DNA from: Planococcus citri
Taxonomy: Eukaryota > Arthropoda > Insecta > Hemiptera > Pseudococcidae
Reading direction: 5' to 3'
Length of the DNA: 64,000 nucleotides
Assembly: GCF_950023065.1 (NCBI RefSeq)
Contig: NC_088678.1
Location: 61,286,460 to 61,350,459, forward strand
Translations under genes and position numbers: made by a program
Notes under the pieces: model-generated
Database searches by the model: none
What the model was told of the DNA's origin: nothing
What the model saw: only the letters and a program-made list of their open reading frames with translations
Shown: positions 47,341 through 59,700 of the stretch, piece after piece
How the letters are laid out: every line of letters starts with the position of its first letter
How positions within the stretch are numbered: position 1 is the first letter of the stretch

Positions 47341-48625
47341 CATTTTAATGCATCGCAGGCACCGCATTTCTCTCCGAACTTCATTAAGTAACAAGTCGAA
47401 GCTCATTATTCTTAAATCATTCGCTCTACGTTTTTAAGACTACCGGTCCTAGTCTCGGCGATGAAATTTCGCCTAAGGTGCGATGGCGGTCTCTCGCGAA
47501 ATAATTTCAAAAGTGCACGTCGTTTGTGTGGGATTTTCAACATGCAAACGTCGAACACTCGAACTGTTTGTTGCCTGTTGTTGTAAAAATTGAACAGAAC
47601 TGGACTGGGCATGGGCAAAAATCTATGTCAGATTCCGTAGGCTGTCTTGTGGAGATTTGAAATAGTTCAACCGCAGGTTGGTACAATATATACGCGTATT
47701 TTGATGATGGCCAAGTGTAGTGGGTTTTTGCGGGCACATGCTCCGCAAGATATCGGCCCACATAACACCGAACAATATCATTAAGTGTACGGTTAATGAA
47801 ACAATGATCCGTAGGTGAACTCGTGGTGCTGGTGTTGAGTTTTTGCAATGGCTACATATATAGAGGTAGATAGATACCAGTGATGAGGTACACTGACTTG
47901 AGACGACACTTGTGTTGTTGTAGTATACTTACAGTATCGTATCGGTCAATAACAACAACAACAATATAGGTATAAGATGTATGCCCTGGTAATCTTTACG
48001 ATTTTTAATGGCGTAATGTTTCCAGATCGAGATTTTTTCCTCTTCTCATAAACGTTTGACCAGATTTTTTTTACCGTTCATTGCCGCGTTCACGATTCTC
48101 TTTTCTTTTACTTGGTTCGACTTATTCGATATGTTCTACATTATTGCTCTCGCGGACTTGGGCTGGGGCTTACTGGCGGGTTTTTTATTTTATCGATGAG
48201 GTTTCTCAAGGGTGTGAGATGGCAAAATGTTGTTTACTTTTATGACTATAAAAATCGTGATCTAATGTGAATTATTTCTTGTTTGTTACAGGTAAGTGGA
48301 TAAAGATAGAATTGGCGAAATTCAAAGGTCAATGGATCCGGTAGACTGTGTGCGATGATGGTACAGGTTATCTTAGTGTGGTCGACTGCGTGGATAAGGA
48401 ATTCTTATGGTGAGATAGCTTACCACTCCCTGGTGAGTTTGAAAAATTTGATGAGTTTATGAATCATGATAGATACCTAGCTGTATGAGGGAATCAAAAG
48501 GTATCTGTTTTGGGTACTGTACAGTGTACTGATATACCTCGAGTGTCGATAAAAGATTTTGATAGTATTGATTGCATATCAATACTTTTTCAGCAGTAAG
48601 TTGTGAGATACATATCACTATTCCT
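47341..48625. other. High-complexity, CpG-rich island
   Basis: Balanced composition and CG dinucleotides, no gene recognised. A 103-codon minus-strand frame (47537-47848) and a 68-codon one (47412-47618) overlap and match nothing I know. Confidence 0.4.
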
Positions 48626-48629
48626 AATA

Positions 48630-49023
48630 CAGTAAAAGTCGCTGAATGTTATAACGTTTGTCCTAACCCAATTTAATAACATAAAGCAACTTAAAACACA
48701 AACTGAGAAAAAAAGTGATTTTCTAAAATTTTGCAAAAATTGTGAGAAAAAGTGTTAAAAATCGGTTGAAACTTCAAAAAATCACAAAAACAGTACTAAA
48801 AAACATGATGAAAAAGTGTTAAAAAGATTTTAAAATCATAAATATAAACACAAAAAACCCATTAAAATCAGTTGAAAATGATAACATTATCCGATGCTCC
48901 AATCACAATAACCAATGGAATTTCTATGTACCAAATGAGGTATAAAAGATCAGGATCAGATGGTTTTAATAACATTAAGCAATTGATAACATTGACCGTT
49001 ATAATAATAAGAGGCTTTTACTG
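48630..49023. mobile_element. TA-flanked MITE (Tc1/mariner type), 394 bp
   Basis: Ends are inverted: CAGTAAAAGTCGCTGA on the left and, on the minus strand, CAGTAAAAGCCTCTTA on the right; the next TTATAACG also matches. TA lies on each side (48628-48629 and 49024-49025). The core uses the same A-rich vocabulary as the array at 45-47 kb. No transposase. Confidence 0.78.
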
Positions 49024-49050
49024 TATTTCCTATATTGTATAAGGCACATA

Positions 49051-50087
49051 CAGAGTGGCGCATAAGTCAGTATTCCGAAGTTTTTCGTAAATAAATCAAA
49101 AACTAAGCATCCTAGAAAAAAACTAATGACATTATGTCGATTGGAAATTTAATTCTCTACAATTTTCCTCGACTTCATTTTTCTGTAGAGTGCTTATTTC
49201 CGCCTCCAGACCGATTTTTATGAAACAGTTTGTGAATTTTTGAAGTACTTTTGAAAAATTTGCAAACTGCGTTTCATAAAAATCAGTCTGGAGGCGGAAA
49301 AAATCACTCTACAGAAAAATGAAGTCGAGGAAAATTGTAGAGAATTAAATTTCCAATCGACATAATGTCATTAGTTTTTTTCTAGGATGCTTAGCAGGCT
49401 TGTTAACTGAAAAAAAATATTTCCGGTTAAGGTTACGGTTAAAAATTAAACAAGAAATTCAAAATTTCGGTTAAAGGTTACGGTTAAGGTTATTCATTTT
49501 TTAAAGTTACGGTTAAGGTTCAGGTTACGGTTATTGATGACCATTTTTTTCGGTCAATGGTTAAGGTTAAGGTTACAGTTTTTGGTGGTAATTTTTCCAG
49601 TTGGGCTTAAAATTTCGGTTAATGGTTAAAATTACAGTTGAAAATTTGAAAATTTCCAAAAATTCTTTCAGAGTTTGAAATTTTGAAGTTTAAAAAATTG
49701 GAAAACTGGTAATATTTTTAATCTTTTGATCATTTTTTTGATTAAAATTTCAAATCACTACAAATCACATTGAAAAAAAACTCAGATAAAAAGAAATGAA
49801 TTTTAAAATTTTGTAACCGGTTTTTTTCTAAACATTTTTCAGTTAAGGTTATGGTTACGGTTTATTTTGATCTCAGAAAACTGTTACGGTTACAGTTAAG
49901 TATGGTTAGTGATATTTCAAAAAAAAGGTTTTTTGGTTACAGTTAATTTTTTTTGGGTTAATTTACCGGTTAATTTGCGGTTACGGTTAATGGTTAAAAA
50001 CCGGTTAACAAGCCTGATGCTTAGTTTTTGATTTATTTACAAAAAACTAAACGTGAAAATCGGAATACTGACTTATGCGTCACTCTG
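49051..50087. mobile_element. TA-flanked fold-back element, interrupted by a hAT-type element
   Basis: CAGAGTGGCGCATAAGTCAG at 49051 is mirrored at 50087 with one mismatch, and TA flanks both ends (49049-49050 and 50088-50089). Without the insertion it is about 407 bp and nearly entirely self-complementary: left arm 49051-49225, short loop, right arm. It lies only 25 bp from the preceding MITE. The terminal sequence is mariner-like; no transposase is encoded. Confidence 0.88.
49395..50016. mobile_element. hAT-type non-autonomous element, 622 bp, core of GGTTACGGTTAA words
   Basis: Ends are CAGGCTTGTTAACTG and, on the minus strand, CAGGCTTGTTAACCG. An exact 8-bp duplication ATGCTTAG (49387-49394 and 50017-50024) flanks it and fits the hAT nTnnnnAn preference. 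The core is dominated by irregular GGTTAAGGTTACGG words. It is inserted in the right arm of the TA-flanked fold-back element and is therefore younger. Confidence 0.9.
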
Positions 50088-50089
50088 TA

Positions 50090-50667
50090 TAGAAACTAAG
50101 GTTTCTTATTTTACGAGGTCTCTTGGTTTCAACTAAAATGAATCAAGATTTTGAGGGGGTAAAGAGACATCACGACCGAGCCCCAACCCATCTTGTGGTG
50201 AAGTTTGAAGGGGGAGTGATTTCACCTAGGGGTGGTCCCAACAAGTTGGGGCCCCTAGTTATAAGCCACAAGGTACATTGGGATATTTATGGGGCAGTCA
50301 GTGCACTTGCTACTGGCTTCTCACCAACTGCCCACATTTATGATTGTTATTAATCTCTAGATTATCTACATATGTATATTTAAATTAAGGTTATCATAAC
50401 TTAAGTTTCTTCTCCAATCTGTCATGAAAATCGACTTGACTGGACTGTTTTGGCTGCTATTAAATTCGGATTCTTGATGTTTGGATGAAAAAATATATAC
50501 AATTTAAAATATTTACAGGTTAACAAACTACTAGACTATACTGAAACCCTATCTACTGACATGTGGAAATATGAAGTGGAAAATGCCTATGTATTTAAAT
50601 TTCTTTGGCACTGACCACCCCTTACAAATAATATAAGTACTATTTATGGAAAATGTTTATTTACATC
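50090..50667. other. Non-coding stretch with possible retroelement remnant
   Basis: A purine run GAAGGGGGAG at 50208-50217 followed by TGATTTCACC resembles a polypurine tract plus LTR start, but no second LTR or end could be found. A 76-codon frame at 50123-50353 shows no known motif. Confidence 0.25.
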
Positions 50668-50922
50668 TTAAAAACTAAGGACTAATTTGGTGTTATCTGT
50701 CATCTTCGGGTAGTTTGACCTTTCGGGAGTGACTGTGATTGGTGTACTCTTGAAGCACTCAATTATGGGGTGCCTTACCTAGGGCTAATCCGATCCAGTC
50801 CACAGTCTATCTCCGGGATAGCCAGTTTCTTGATCTCCAGGTCTACGCATTTTTGAACTAAGTTTCCAAGTGTGATGACAGTCTTTTATGGTAGGTTTAT
50901 GTTTCACTTTTTCCTTTGTTAC
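50668..50922 (-). pseudogene. Fragment of an OARD1/TARG1-like macro domain, frameshifted
   Basis: Three minus-strand frames join end to end to cover roughly the C-terminal half of a macro domain of the OARD1 (C6orf130, TARG1) type, enzymes that remove ADP-ribose or O-acetyl-ADP-ribose esters. In order: 50922-50869 reads VTKEKVKHKPT, matching the family's ITK..R..HKPTY segment; after a shift, 50873-50775 reads CVDLEIKKLAIPEIDCGLDR, matching the family's L.MP.IGCGLDRL substrate-loop motif; after a second shift, 50778-50668 reads IIECFKSTPITVT, matching the closing strand I.EVF..T.IKITVY. The lysine of the TK segment and the aspartate of CGLD, the catalytic pair known in this family, are retained, but the usual IGCG is IDCG. 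The N-terminal half is absent. ATATAG just upstream could be an old splice acceptor. A dead gene or transposon-borne copy is likeliest. Confidence 0.7.
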
Positions 50923-51430
50923 CTATATACTCGTAGAATGAAGTTTTCGACTATCTGCCCATTAAATTTTTGCTTATTTTTATTGGAAAGTTACTTATTG
51001 GTTTTTACTTTTTAGTCATTTTTAAAACGTTTTTTTAATTTTTAATTTACAAATTTTCAGTAAATTTTAATATGTACCTACTTATTTTATCAAAAATGTT
51101 TGTAAGAGAGGGACAGGATGTGTGATAAAGTATAACTATTAAAAATATATTGCACAAAAAATGTATGAAAAAGGTACGAAATTTGTTTTTTTTTTGGGGG
51201 GGGGGATTTGGTAGACAAGACACCTTGTTGGAGAAAAGTTCTGCCTCTGCTCGCCTCCCCCTTCACACCTCATTTCAAACAAAAATCAACTGCAAAGATC
51301 ATTATTGCAATCCTTCATTTTGATTTCAATTTCTAAATCTCATAGAAATTACTTCCTTCCCTCGCCCTGCCCCTTCAAATTCCAAAAAATCTATTTTAAC
51401 AGCATCTATCTGTTAAGCGAATGTTCGTCT
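50923..51430. other. AT-rich non-coding stretch
   Basis: I looked here for the missing N-terminal half of the macro domain on the minus strand and did not find it. A G-run lies near 51197-51206. Confidence 0.4.
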
Positions 51431-53740
51431 GTTATATAAATACCTATCTTCTACGTACCGTTCGAATCGCGCCCCCGATATTTTCCCTATTTCGTAATCT
51501 GTACAAACGTTTCTTGAAAATTCTGGGCGTGAGGGGGTGGAGCTGGGGGCGGGTTAATTTGATTTATCGCCGAAACGCGATGATACATATCGATTAGTAG
51601 GTTTTCAACAACGCTGATTCCAATTCCGGCGTTATTTTCGCGATCCGGTGAAGATTTCGGGCCCGTCGAGACCTAGTGACCTTGTGAAACGCGTGGTTTT
51701 CCATCGAATCGATGAAGATACTTTCATTCGACGACGCTTCTACAGATGATTTACGATCAAAGTCTAATAGCGATTGCACGCATCGATTGAAAAACCAACA
51801 TCATATCCCATCGCAACAGAATCGTAAACGCGTGAAAACCAATCGTACGTAGGTACGGATGGAAAAAATGAGAAAATCTGCCTCGGCGCGATATTTAATC
51901 AGTTCTACACGAGCGATTTAAGGTACCGATGCGATGCGTTCCTCAGCTGGAGAAGAGCACTGTATAGGAATACATGCGTTACATCGTTGTGCAGTTTGTT
52001 GATTTGATTTAGGATAGTAAAAGTGTATCGTCGCGTACACGAAGATGCGTATTTTTAGTACTTTGTACGACTACGAGTACTATAATCGTGTAATCCGATG
52101 TGACGATGACATCCAAGAGTATATAGTGAGTTGTTGTTGAGATGACAACGACACGATGCGATGTGGATGTGCGAAAATATGCGACGAATACTGAGAGGCG
52201 GAGGTGATGCTGGATTCTGCGGTGAATTTCTTCTCGTAGAGTCAGCATCGATCGTGGTGTTATGTACGCGGAGATACGGAAAAGTAACCTTGAATGTACA
52301 CACAAACTGCCTACCGTGGATGATATGGCCGGGTATTTCACGCCGATCAAGGACCGGTTAAAGCGAGTAATCTATTTGCTAGAAAGTAAAACCGAGAGTT
52401 ATTTTCATTTTAATGCAGAAAACGTGACTGTCATTGTGTTAAAGACTTAACGTGATCGATTATTAATAACATGATCGTATAGCGTCTCGTTAAAAACTTC
52501 TGTTGCTGCGACGGTATGGTGCCCCTTGCCCTGAGGTATGACTTTGTCAACCTTTAATGAAAAGCCAATGCAGATGAAAGGAAATATGGATTATGCAGCG
52601 ACGACCACGATGGCGATGGCGATACACATATTTACGTAATACACCAACCTCTGTCTCTCTCACCATCTCTTTCTGTATGCCTTTCATCTATGTTTAACAC
52701 CGACCAGCGTGTTAATGACGATCACGTGAAAATTACTGACTCAGATGTCGACTACGACACGACGATCGGATCGACAGACGAGGACACACATTGAGGTATC
52801 GCAGTCGAAGTGCACATCATTTATCATACCTGTGTATAGACAGCCTTTTGGCGGCTCTTATGGTATAACTGAATGCTGATCGCGGTGGTATACACAATTT
52901 AAACGATTCCAAGTCTCGTTTTTATTGATTGCCGCACCATGATGACGACTAAACCAAACTCTAAAAATAATTAGTATTTTTTTTTCAATTAATTATCTCG
53001 TTCATCTAATATGTACACTCATTCACTCTCTCCCTGTATCACACGTGAGAAATTACCTCTGAAATGATTGTCGACTAAATGGAAAAAAGCATACTGCCTT
53101 ACCTACCTACTTATAGTATAGCACTGCAGCAATACAGAAATTTTAATTGAGTAGCTGCGCCAGTGCGCCGTATCCATAAAGCTGGCCACTTTCATCCTCT
53201 ATCCGGTCTGGCGGCTACTTGAATACTACATTGCAACACCATCGTACAAACAGTCTGATCGCGGTCGTGATTTATGTATCGTGAAATTGGCCGCGCATTT
53301 TGCTAATTCGTATGCGCGTCTCAAATTGCATACGGCCAATTTATATACCAATACCGTGGTGAATTTTTATGCCAAGGAAAAGCCATGACTCGAAATGACG
53401 ACGATATCGTTTATAGTATAGCTGAGGATGACACGTGGATGAAAGTGAAGTGAGAATTTAAAAGTTTCACTATAGGGTTTGTATGCGCCACTGTGCCATC
53501 GACACCAACTACTTATCTACCTGTTTCATATTATCCATTTGCACTTTCATAAAAAGATTTTAACGTTTTTGAAAATCATTTGTAGTTTAAACAATTTTTT
53601 GTTCGGTTATTTATTCAGAAGTAGGTAGCTCTAGCTACAGGGCGTTTAATAAATTATAATTGACGGGATACAATGTAACGTGCATGTGTTTGAAAACAAC
53701 GAGCGTATAGAGAGATCGGTCTTGTTGAGGCTTGAGATGG
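51431..53740. other. High-complexity, CpG-rich island
   Basis: Balanced composition with many CG dinucleotides. The start (about 51575-51640) resembles the 125-bp unit at 1.0-1.3 kb. Opposite-strand frames of 66-113 codons near 52009-52361 are mutually exclusive and unrecognised. Confidence 0.4.
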
Positions 53741-56300
53741 TGTCATGCTGAGCTAGAAGCCATTCAGTTTGCGATTTTGAAAAAAAAAATTAAAAGTGAG
53801 AAATATTTACAAAAATTGTTCAGAATCATTGCAAAATTCAAGTGCAATATGTTGGAAATATCTCCAAAATTCTCAAAAATGTCGAGAAACCTGTTCAAAG
53901 AGCGAATCAGTTTTCTCAAAATTTCTCGCAAGTTATTGAAAGTAACGAAAAAGTTGATAAAATATTATTCACAAAAACTATTTTTGAATTAATAATTTTT
54001 CAAAATTTTGAGTGAAATTAGTTATGCATATATTATTACAATGATAAATACCTACTCAGTTGACGATTGTGGAAAAAACGATTAAAATGCCATAAAAATT
54101 TATTTAAAATAATTTACAATGATTAAAAATTTTCACAAAAAATATTTTTCAAACGATTTTCTTTTCGTTGTTTTAAATTGCATTTTGAATGATTTTGGCC
54201 ACAATTTTACCAATTTTTTCCGACAATTTTAGATTAATTTTGGCAAATTTTAAATCGTGACTGCATTTTGGGAACCCTCGTTTTGAATAATTCTCATCAA
54301 GTTTTCAATAAATTGATCGTACTTTTCTAAATTTTATCGCATGAAATGCAATTTCATCAAATTTGAAGGAAGGTCCAATAAATGAATGAAAAAAGGAAGT
54401 TTTTCCGATAATAAGCCCTATTTTTTTTTTTTTTTTTTTTGTATTTTGAACTATTTTTGAGACGAATTTTGCAGGATTGAGTTGAATTGAGATAATGAGT
54501 TTTCAAGTACATACTTTCTTCAGTTCATAATTTTTAATCATTGGAAATGGGGGGGGGGGGGAGGGCCAAGAAAACTCTGATAATCTTTCTACGTACAGGT
54601 CATGATTAACAGTTTTATTGTGAGAAAACATCCCAAACTCTCAAAATCTCATTTCAGAAATTTTTGGTGAATCAGTCAGTCATTCAGAAAAGTATTTTTC
54701 AAATATGGAATCAAAACCGTTGAAATTTTCGCCATAAAATAAAAACCTCATATTTTGAATTCATCCCTGATTCTGAAAAAACACAATCTAAGAAATTTTA
54801 CCAGGTACTTACTTGTAAAAAATGCTTTCAGTACTTTTTAAAATTTGGGATGAAAATTTACAGTTGTTTTTTTAAATCTGAGACCTCGTGAAGAAAATAG
54901 TTATCTCAAATAATGATCCTATGTTCTGAATTTAATCTCAGATTTTGAGAAATGCTGTTCAGAAATTGGTGCCAATATCAAAAAAAGTTTCATCAATTTT
55001 TTTCACAATCTAGCATAAAAGTCAAAATATGGGAGAAAGGGCCCTTATTCTGAAGTTCCTCTCCACAATTCTATACTAACAAGCTTTTTTTTTGACATTT
55101 TGAAATGATTTTTTTCAATTTTGAACAATTTTTCCAAGAGCATTGTCAGTAATTTTTTTTTGCTTGATTCAGAGGTTCAATGCATGGAGAAAAAAATGAA
55201 TGAGAGATAAACAAAACCAAAAATTGTGAAGTTTTCTGTTTAAAATGCAGTTTAAAAAAAAAAATTATACTCCAATTTTTCTGGTTTCTTGTGCAGTTTT
55301 TCCCATTCCAGGGGAGGGGAGGGGGAGGTACTACTTTTTTCTGCATCGTACAACTCTGCATCAACCTTCTACTGTCCAGGTCAAAGTCTCCCTCTGTCAT
55401 CAAGTTTTTGTGTTCTTGAGGTCGATAGAAGTACCAAAAATATGCTTAATTTGACAAAACCAGCTCTAAAATTTACAATTGTGCCAATTAATGTTCTGTA
55501 TCATTTATCAAAAATTATTTTCTTCTCAATTCAACCCTAAAAATCATTAAAAATGGGGGGGGGGGGGGTGAAGGAGGAAGTGATAGGTATTTATTTTTTT
55601 TGATTGATTGATTGATTTCGTTTTTCTTTCGTCTCGATTTTTCATTCTACTCCTTTATTGATGATTTTAAAAAAATATACACTTGAGCATTTCCATCGAA
55701 TTTCGAAATTTGTTTCAATTTTTTATGAAGGTTTTTTTGAAGGGGGGAGGGAATACACGCATTGTTAATGATCCTGCAGAAGTTTTGTGTGTATTTCATT
55801 TTGGAAGTATTGTTGCACATCTCAATGTTGAAAAATATATCAAATCTTGTCAAATCCAGGATGGCAGATATCATCTCGAATAAACAAACAAAAATCAACG
55901 AATTCTGATTGTAAATCCAAATTCTCCTCTCTTCGTCAATAAACAGGGATGTGAAAATTTATTTCAATTTTGATTACCGGTTTTCTAAATTGAAAAATTT
56001 ATCAAAATGCCCAGAAAATTATTATATCCGAGTAGCTCAGCTGCTTGTTTCTGGAGGGATGAGTGCCTTCATTCAATTTGCTTTTCAAAGAATTAAAGAA
56101 CAAGAAATGCGAAAATTTCGACGTTTCTTTGTGGGTAGGTATCTGCTTATCGACGAAAAATATCGAAAAATTGACCAAAAGATCAACATCTCCCTCCTCT
56201 TTATTTTTCGAAAAAAGTATATTTTTTCCAACCACTGCAGTGTCCATACTCTTTGGTTGAATTTCACAATAACGAATAATCTATGGATACACATTCATAC
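53741..56300. other. AT-rich non-coding stretch
   Basis: Includes a T20 tract at 54421-54440 and G-runs near 54549-54561 and 55555-55568. Short frames, including a 123-codon one at 55951-56322, look like chance. No gene or bounded element seen. Confidence 0.4.
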
Positions 56301-58450
56301 GGAGCACCCTGTAGAAAGATGATGCTTATTACGAAGATGCGAGCCTGCTGCCATACAGAATGGTGCGGCGTCGATGTCGGCTCTCTTTTGCATGTAACAC
56401 GAATGCACAATGAATGGACGCGCAGGCTGGCAGAAAAAGAGTAAGATACTCTTTGGTATATGTAGTAAGATGGTATGGTTAAAAAGAAAAAAAAAATGTA
56501 ATGTACATTACCATGTTCCATATTTGGTAATGGCGCATCTCTCTGAACCAGAGGATGCTTTTATATGCATCTAGACCTACACATGCTCGTACAGCGTATA
56601 CGAGAGATTCATTACGAATGCAACTGAGCGCGTACGTATGCCCTATGCCTCTTTTTTCATACTCTTATTTACCTCTAATCTGTATAGGTACATTGCATAT
56701 AGTGCATACTGCGTATCCTGTTAGTATGTAAGTAAATAGGGTCCATGGAGTATGCACACGTGCTAAAATGTTTCCATCTCGTATACGCATCTCTATAGTA
56801 CATACAACACTCTAATAAGATGAAGATTATAAAGACAAAAAAAAAGAGTAGACATTCGCGTCGCTTTTGCCAAAGGCTGAGCGGTACCATAACATCTCTG
56901 GAGCCTCTTTTTTTGGTGTGGCGGTTGAAGTTCTGAAAGATGCAAGATTCGAGATGTGCTAGAAAGTCGTCCCAGGCGTTATATCCAGCTGGGTTTGGAA
57001 AGCGAAGCGTGCGCCTGCCTATCACGCAGATTCCCTAGATGCTCTAAACGTCAATTAATAAATCGATTACCTAATTAAAGTTTACGAGCAGCTCGACATA
57101 GAGAGGAGAGATGCACATCAAAGAGGAATTAAACATCGGTACAGATTTGTTCTGCCAGTAAAATATCATGTATAATGGAACGAAAAAAAAACTCGCAGCA
57201 TACAGAAGCAAAACGACCGGTTCAACTGTTGCATAATTACCTCTCCGTCCCCTTTTATGTACTCATTGGAGCCTGAATGTGAAAAAAAAAGTTGCAACTT
57301 ACCAGCACTCGATGAGATGGTTCAGTGTTGCAATAGCTTAAAAAAAATTACTATTTACCGAATCAATTAATATGCTAATCAGCGAGCTTCTCGTGTGAAG
57401 ATTCGACTGATGACTTTGTAAGTATAATATGATTCGTGCATGTTCGAGTCGTCGTGCTATTTCACGGTTAATTAAAAAATTACATGCGTTGAAAGTCGAC
57501 TCGAGAAGATCTGTAAGAGACAAGTGCCTATGTCATTGGATTCGCTCTAAATGCCGAGGATGTTTTGAATTAATTTAAGACTCGAGTATAGCTGAAGAGA
57601 GTGAAACCTAATTTTCGTTTTTGGATCTTGTTACCCAGCGGTGTATCTGCTTCTTGTAATAGCTTTGGAATTTTGAAGGTGAGAAAGTGTAGAGTGGTTT
57701 TCTCCTTCGGTGTGCGTTTTAAGTGAGTTTAACGAGGTATTCGAAGAGTAGATTTACTATAGAAAATTCGTATTACATCTAATTAATGGCGCCATCCGTC
57801 GAAGGATTTGGTTCATGGTGGTTAAATTTTACGACTAAATGAGATCTAATACTCGTACTATACTACGATGTTATCTTTGAATTGACAAGGTGTGCAAGGT
57901 AGTACCATTCTACCTTTATTTGCCAGTTTATAGAACGAATAAAATTTACCCACTCGAGAATTAGTTAATTCGATCCAAATGTTTAACATTTTTATTCAAC
58001 TCTTGCTTTTATATTGCAAGGAATTCATTTTCGAGCGTTTTAATTTAGATTTCAATTATACGTGCGTCGTGCTCTTGGATTTTTAGTCTAAGTTGAGGTT
58101 CTTGTAATTTGCAAGAAAAATTTAAATAAAGAGAATCCGGGTTACGAATAAATTACAACTCATTTCATATTAGACGGTCGAAGACAAAAAAAAAACTGGT
58201 AAATTAATGCAATTAAACAAGTAAACAGTGCAGTGAGAATTTTGAAAATTTCGATGTGAAAATTCTCCATTGGAATAATTGGTAATGTTTCAGCATTCGA
58301 GTGGAAAATATACGCGAGTTTTCTTCCCTAGTTTAATTTTTTTTTTTTGCCTGCTTGCAATCAGTAATTTAACATCAAATTATGTCTGCACGTACTTGGC
58401 AGTGTCGCAGGTGAAATGAATATGAATATGAATTTTAAACCAGCTTGGCC
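56301..58450. other. High-complexity, CpG-rich island
   Basis: Balanced composition with many CG dinucleotides. A 116-codon minus-strand frame (56675-57025) has a protein-like first half but dissolves into Phe runs; I do not accept it as a gene. Confidence 0.4.
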
Positions 58451-58984
58451 TTATTCCAAAAATATTCGGGGGTCTGATCCGGATTTCCAATTTCTCTCTA
58501 GTTTGTGTGAAGCTGGGTGTGTCGCTCGAGACATTTACTAAAAAAATCACCAAGTGTCAAGTACTTGACCATGTAAGAAAAGAAAATATATTTTTAGATA
58601 CCTTTTTTTTGTGTTGTAAAAATGGAAGATTCGTTTCTAAGATAGGCTAAAGAAAATGCTTTACAAATACATACAATTTTTATAGAATTATAATCTCTTG
58701 GCGATACATTGTCAAGTATTTTGCATATCGTAGTCATAAAAGTCATAGAAAACCATGTTTTTGGTCTCGAGGTTACGCAATAAATTGGTTTTTTACTCAT
58801 AAAACATGTCAATTTTAATTCAATTTTTGAAAATCAATTTATCCAAAAATATGTGCGATAGATGAATGTCTTTTCAAGGTGATAGAAATGGACGGAGAGG
58901 GAGAGGAGGGGGTAATCCGGACTTGAATTTATGTTTCATGATCGAGGTAAAGATGAGAAGTTGAGGATACATTTTTTTTCGATA
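58451..58984. other. AT-rich transition
   Basis: Nothing recognisable. Confidence 0.3.
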
Positions 58985-59205
58985 GTTTGTCAATTTTTGT
59001 GTAATTTTTATCGGTAAAAAAATGGAAAGGGCTTGGAAAATGAACATTTTTTTTCCAAAAGTTTGTCAATTTTTATGAAATTTTGATCTGTAAAAAAAAT
59101 TGAAAGGGTTTGGAAATAACCAATTTTTTCTCAAAAGTTTGTCAATTTTTATGAAATTTTATTGATCTGTAAAAAAAATTTAAAGGACTTGAAAAATAAC
59201 CAAGT
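58985..59205. repeat. 76-bp tandem repeat, three copies
   Basis: GTTTGTCAATTTTTRTGAAA-like words start at 58985, 59061 and 59137, each followed by TCTGTAAAAAAA and AAAGGGTTTGGAAA. Periods are 76 and 76 bp. Confidence 0.8.
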
Positions 59206-59317
59206 AACCAATTTTCTGCCTTAAAACAAAAATACTTGCTTGATGAAAATTTTTGAAAATTTAAACTTTGAGTGTTCGAAAAATACGATCAATTGTTTTA
59301 AGATTTATTAAGTAAAT

Positions 59318-59700
59318 GAAGAGTGATATTCCAAAACTCGCTTTGTCCATTTTCACAACTTTTCAGGAGAGAGGAAAAACAGTTTCCCTTTAAACGGGTA
59401 AATTGGCTTTTTAGGCGAGCTTAGCACTTTATTTGGGTGGATTTATGATGTAGGAGTGTAGGTATATATTTCATCCACTAAATACTGCTGAAAAAAATTT
59501 CAATAAAAATGGACAAAGCGCGTTTTGGAACATTATTTTTTTTTACAATTTTTAGTGAATTGGCTATTTAGGTGAGTTTAACACCTCATTTTGGTAGGTT
59601 GGTGATGTAGGAATGTGAGTTAATACTTCATCTACCAGGTACCACTGAAAACCCAACTTTGATAAAAATGGACAAAGCGAGTTTTGGAATATCACTCTTC
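59318..59700. mobile_element. Short element with 36-bp inverted ends and internal duplication
   Basis: GAAGAGTGATATTCCAAAAC and the following CTCGCTTTGTCCATTT (59318-59353) are mirrored exactly at 59665-59700. AAAT flanks both ends (59314-59317 and 59701-59704), a possible 4-bp duplication. Inside are two diverged direct copies of a unit of about 155 bp (59398 and 59552), each ending in AAAAATGGACAAAGCG.GTTT, which repeats the terminal sequence. Confidence 0.65.

Noticed and set aside
48470..48500. A stretch resembling the 3' part of miR-9 (TACCTAGCTGTATGA)
   Set aside because: The seed half (TCTTTGG) does not match and no convincing precursor hairpin surrounds it, so it is probably a chance 14-15-base similarity.
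49400..50010. GGTTAAGGTTACGG run as an interstitial telomere
   Set aside because: Insect telomeres are usually TTAGG; the run is bounded exactly by transposon ends and an 8-bp duplication.
50123..50353. GAAGGGGGAG followed by TGATTTCACC as a polypurine tract and LTR start
   Set aside because: No matching second LTR, no CA end with target duplication and no pol motifs nearby; kept only as a hint.
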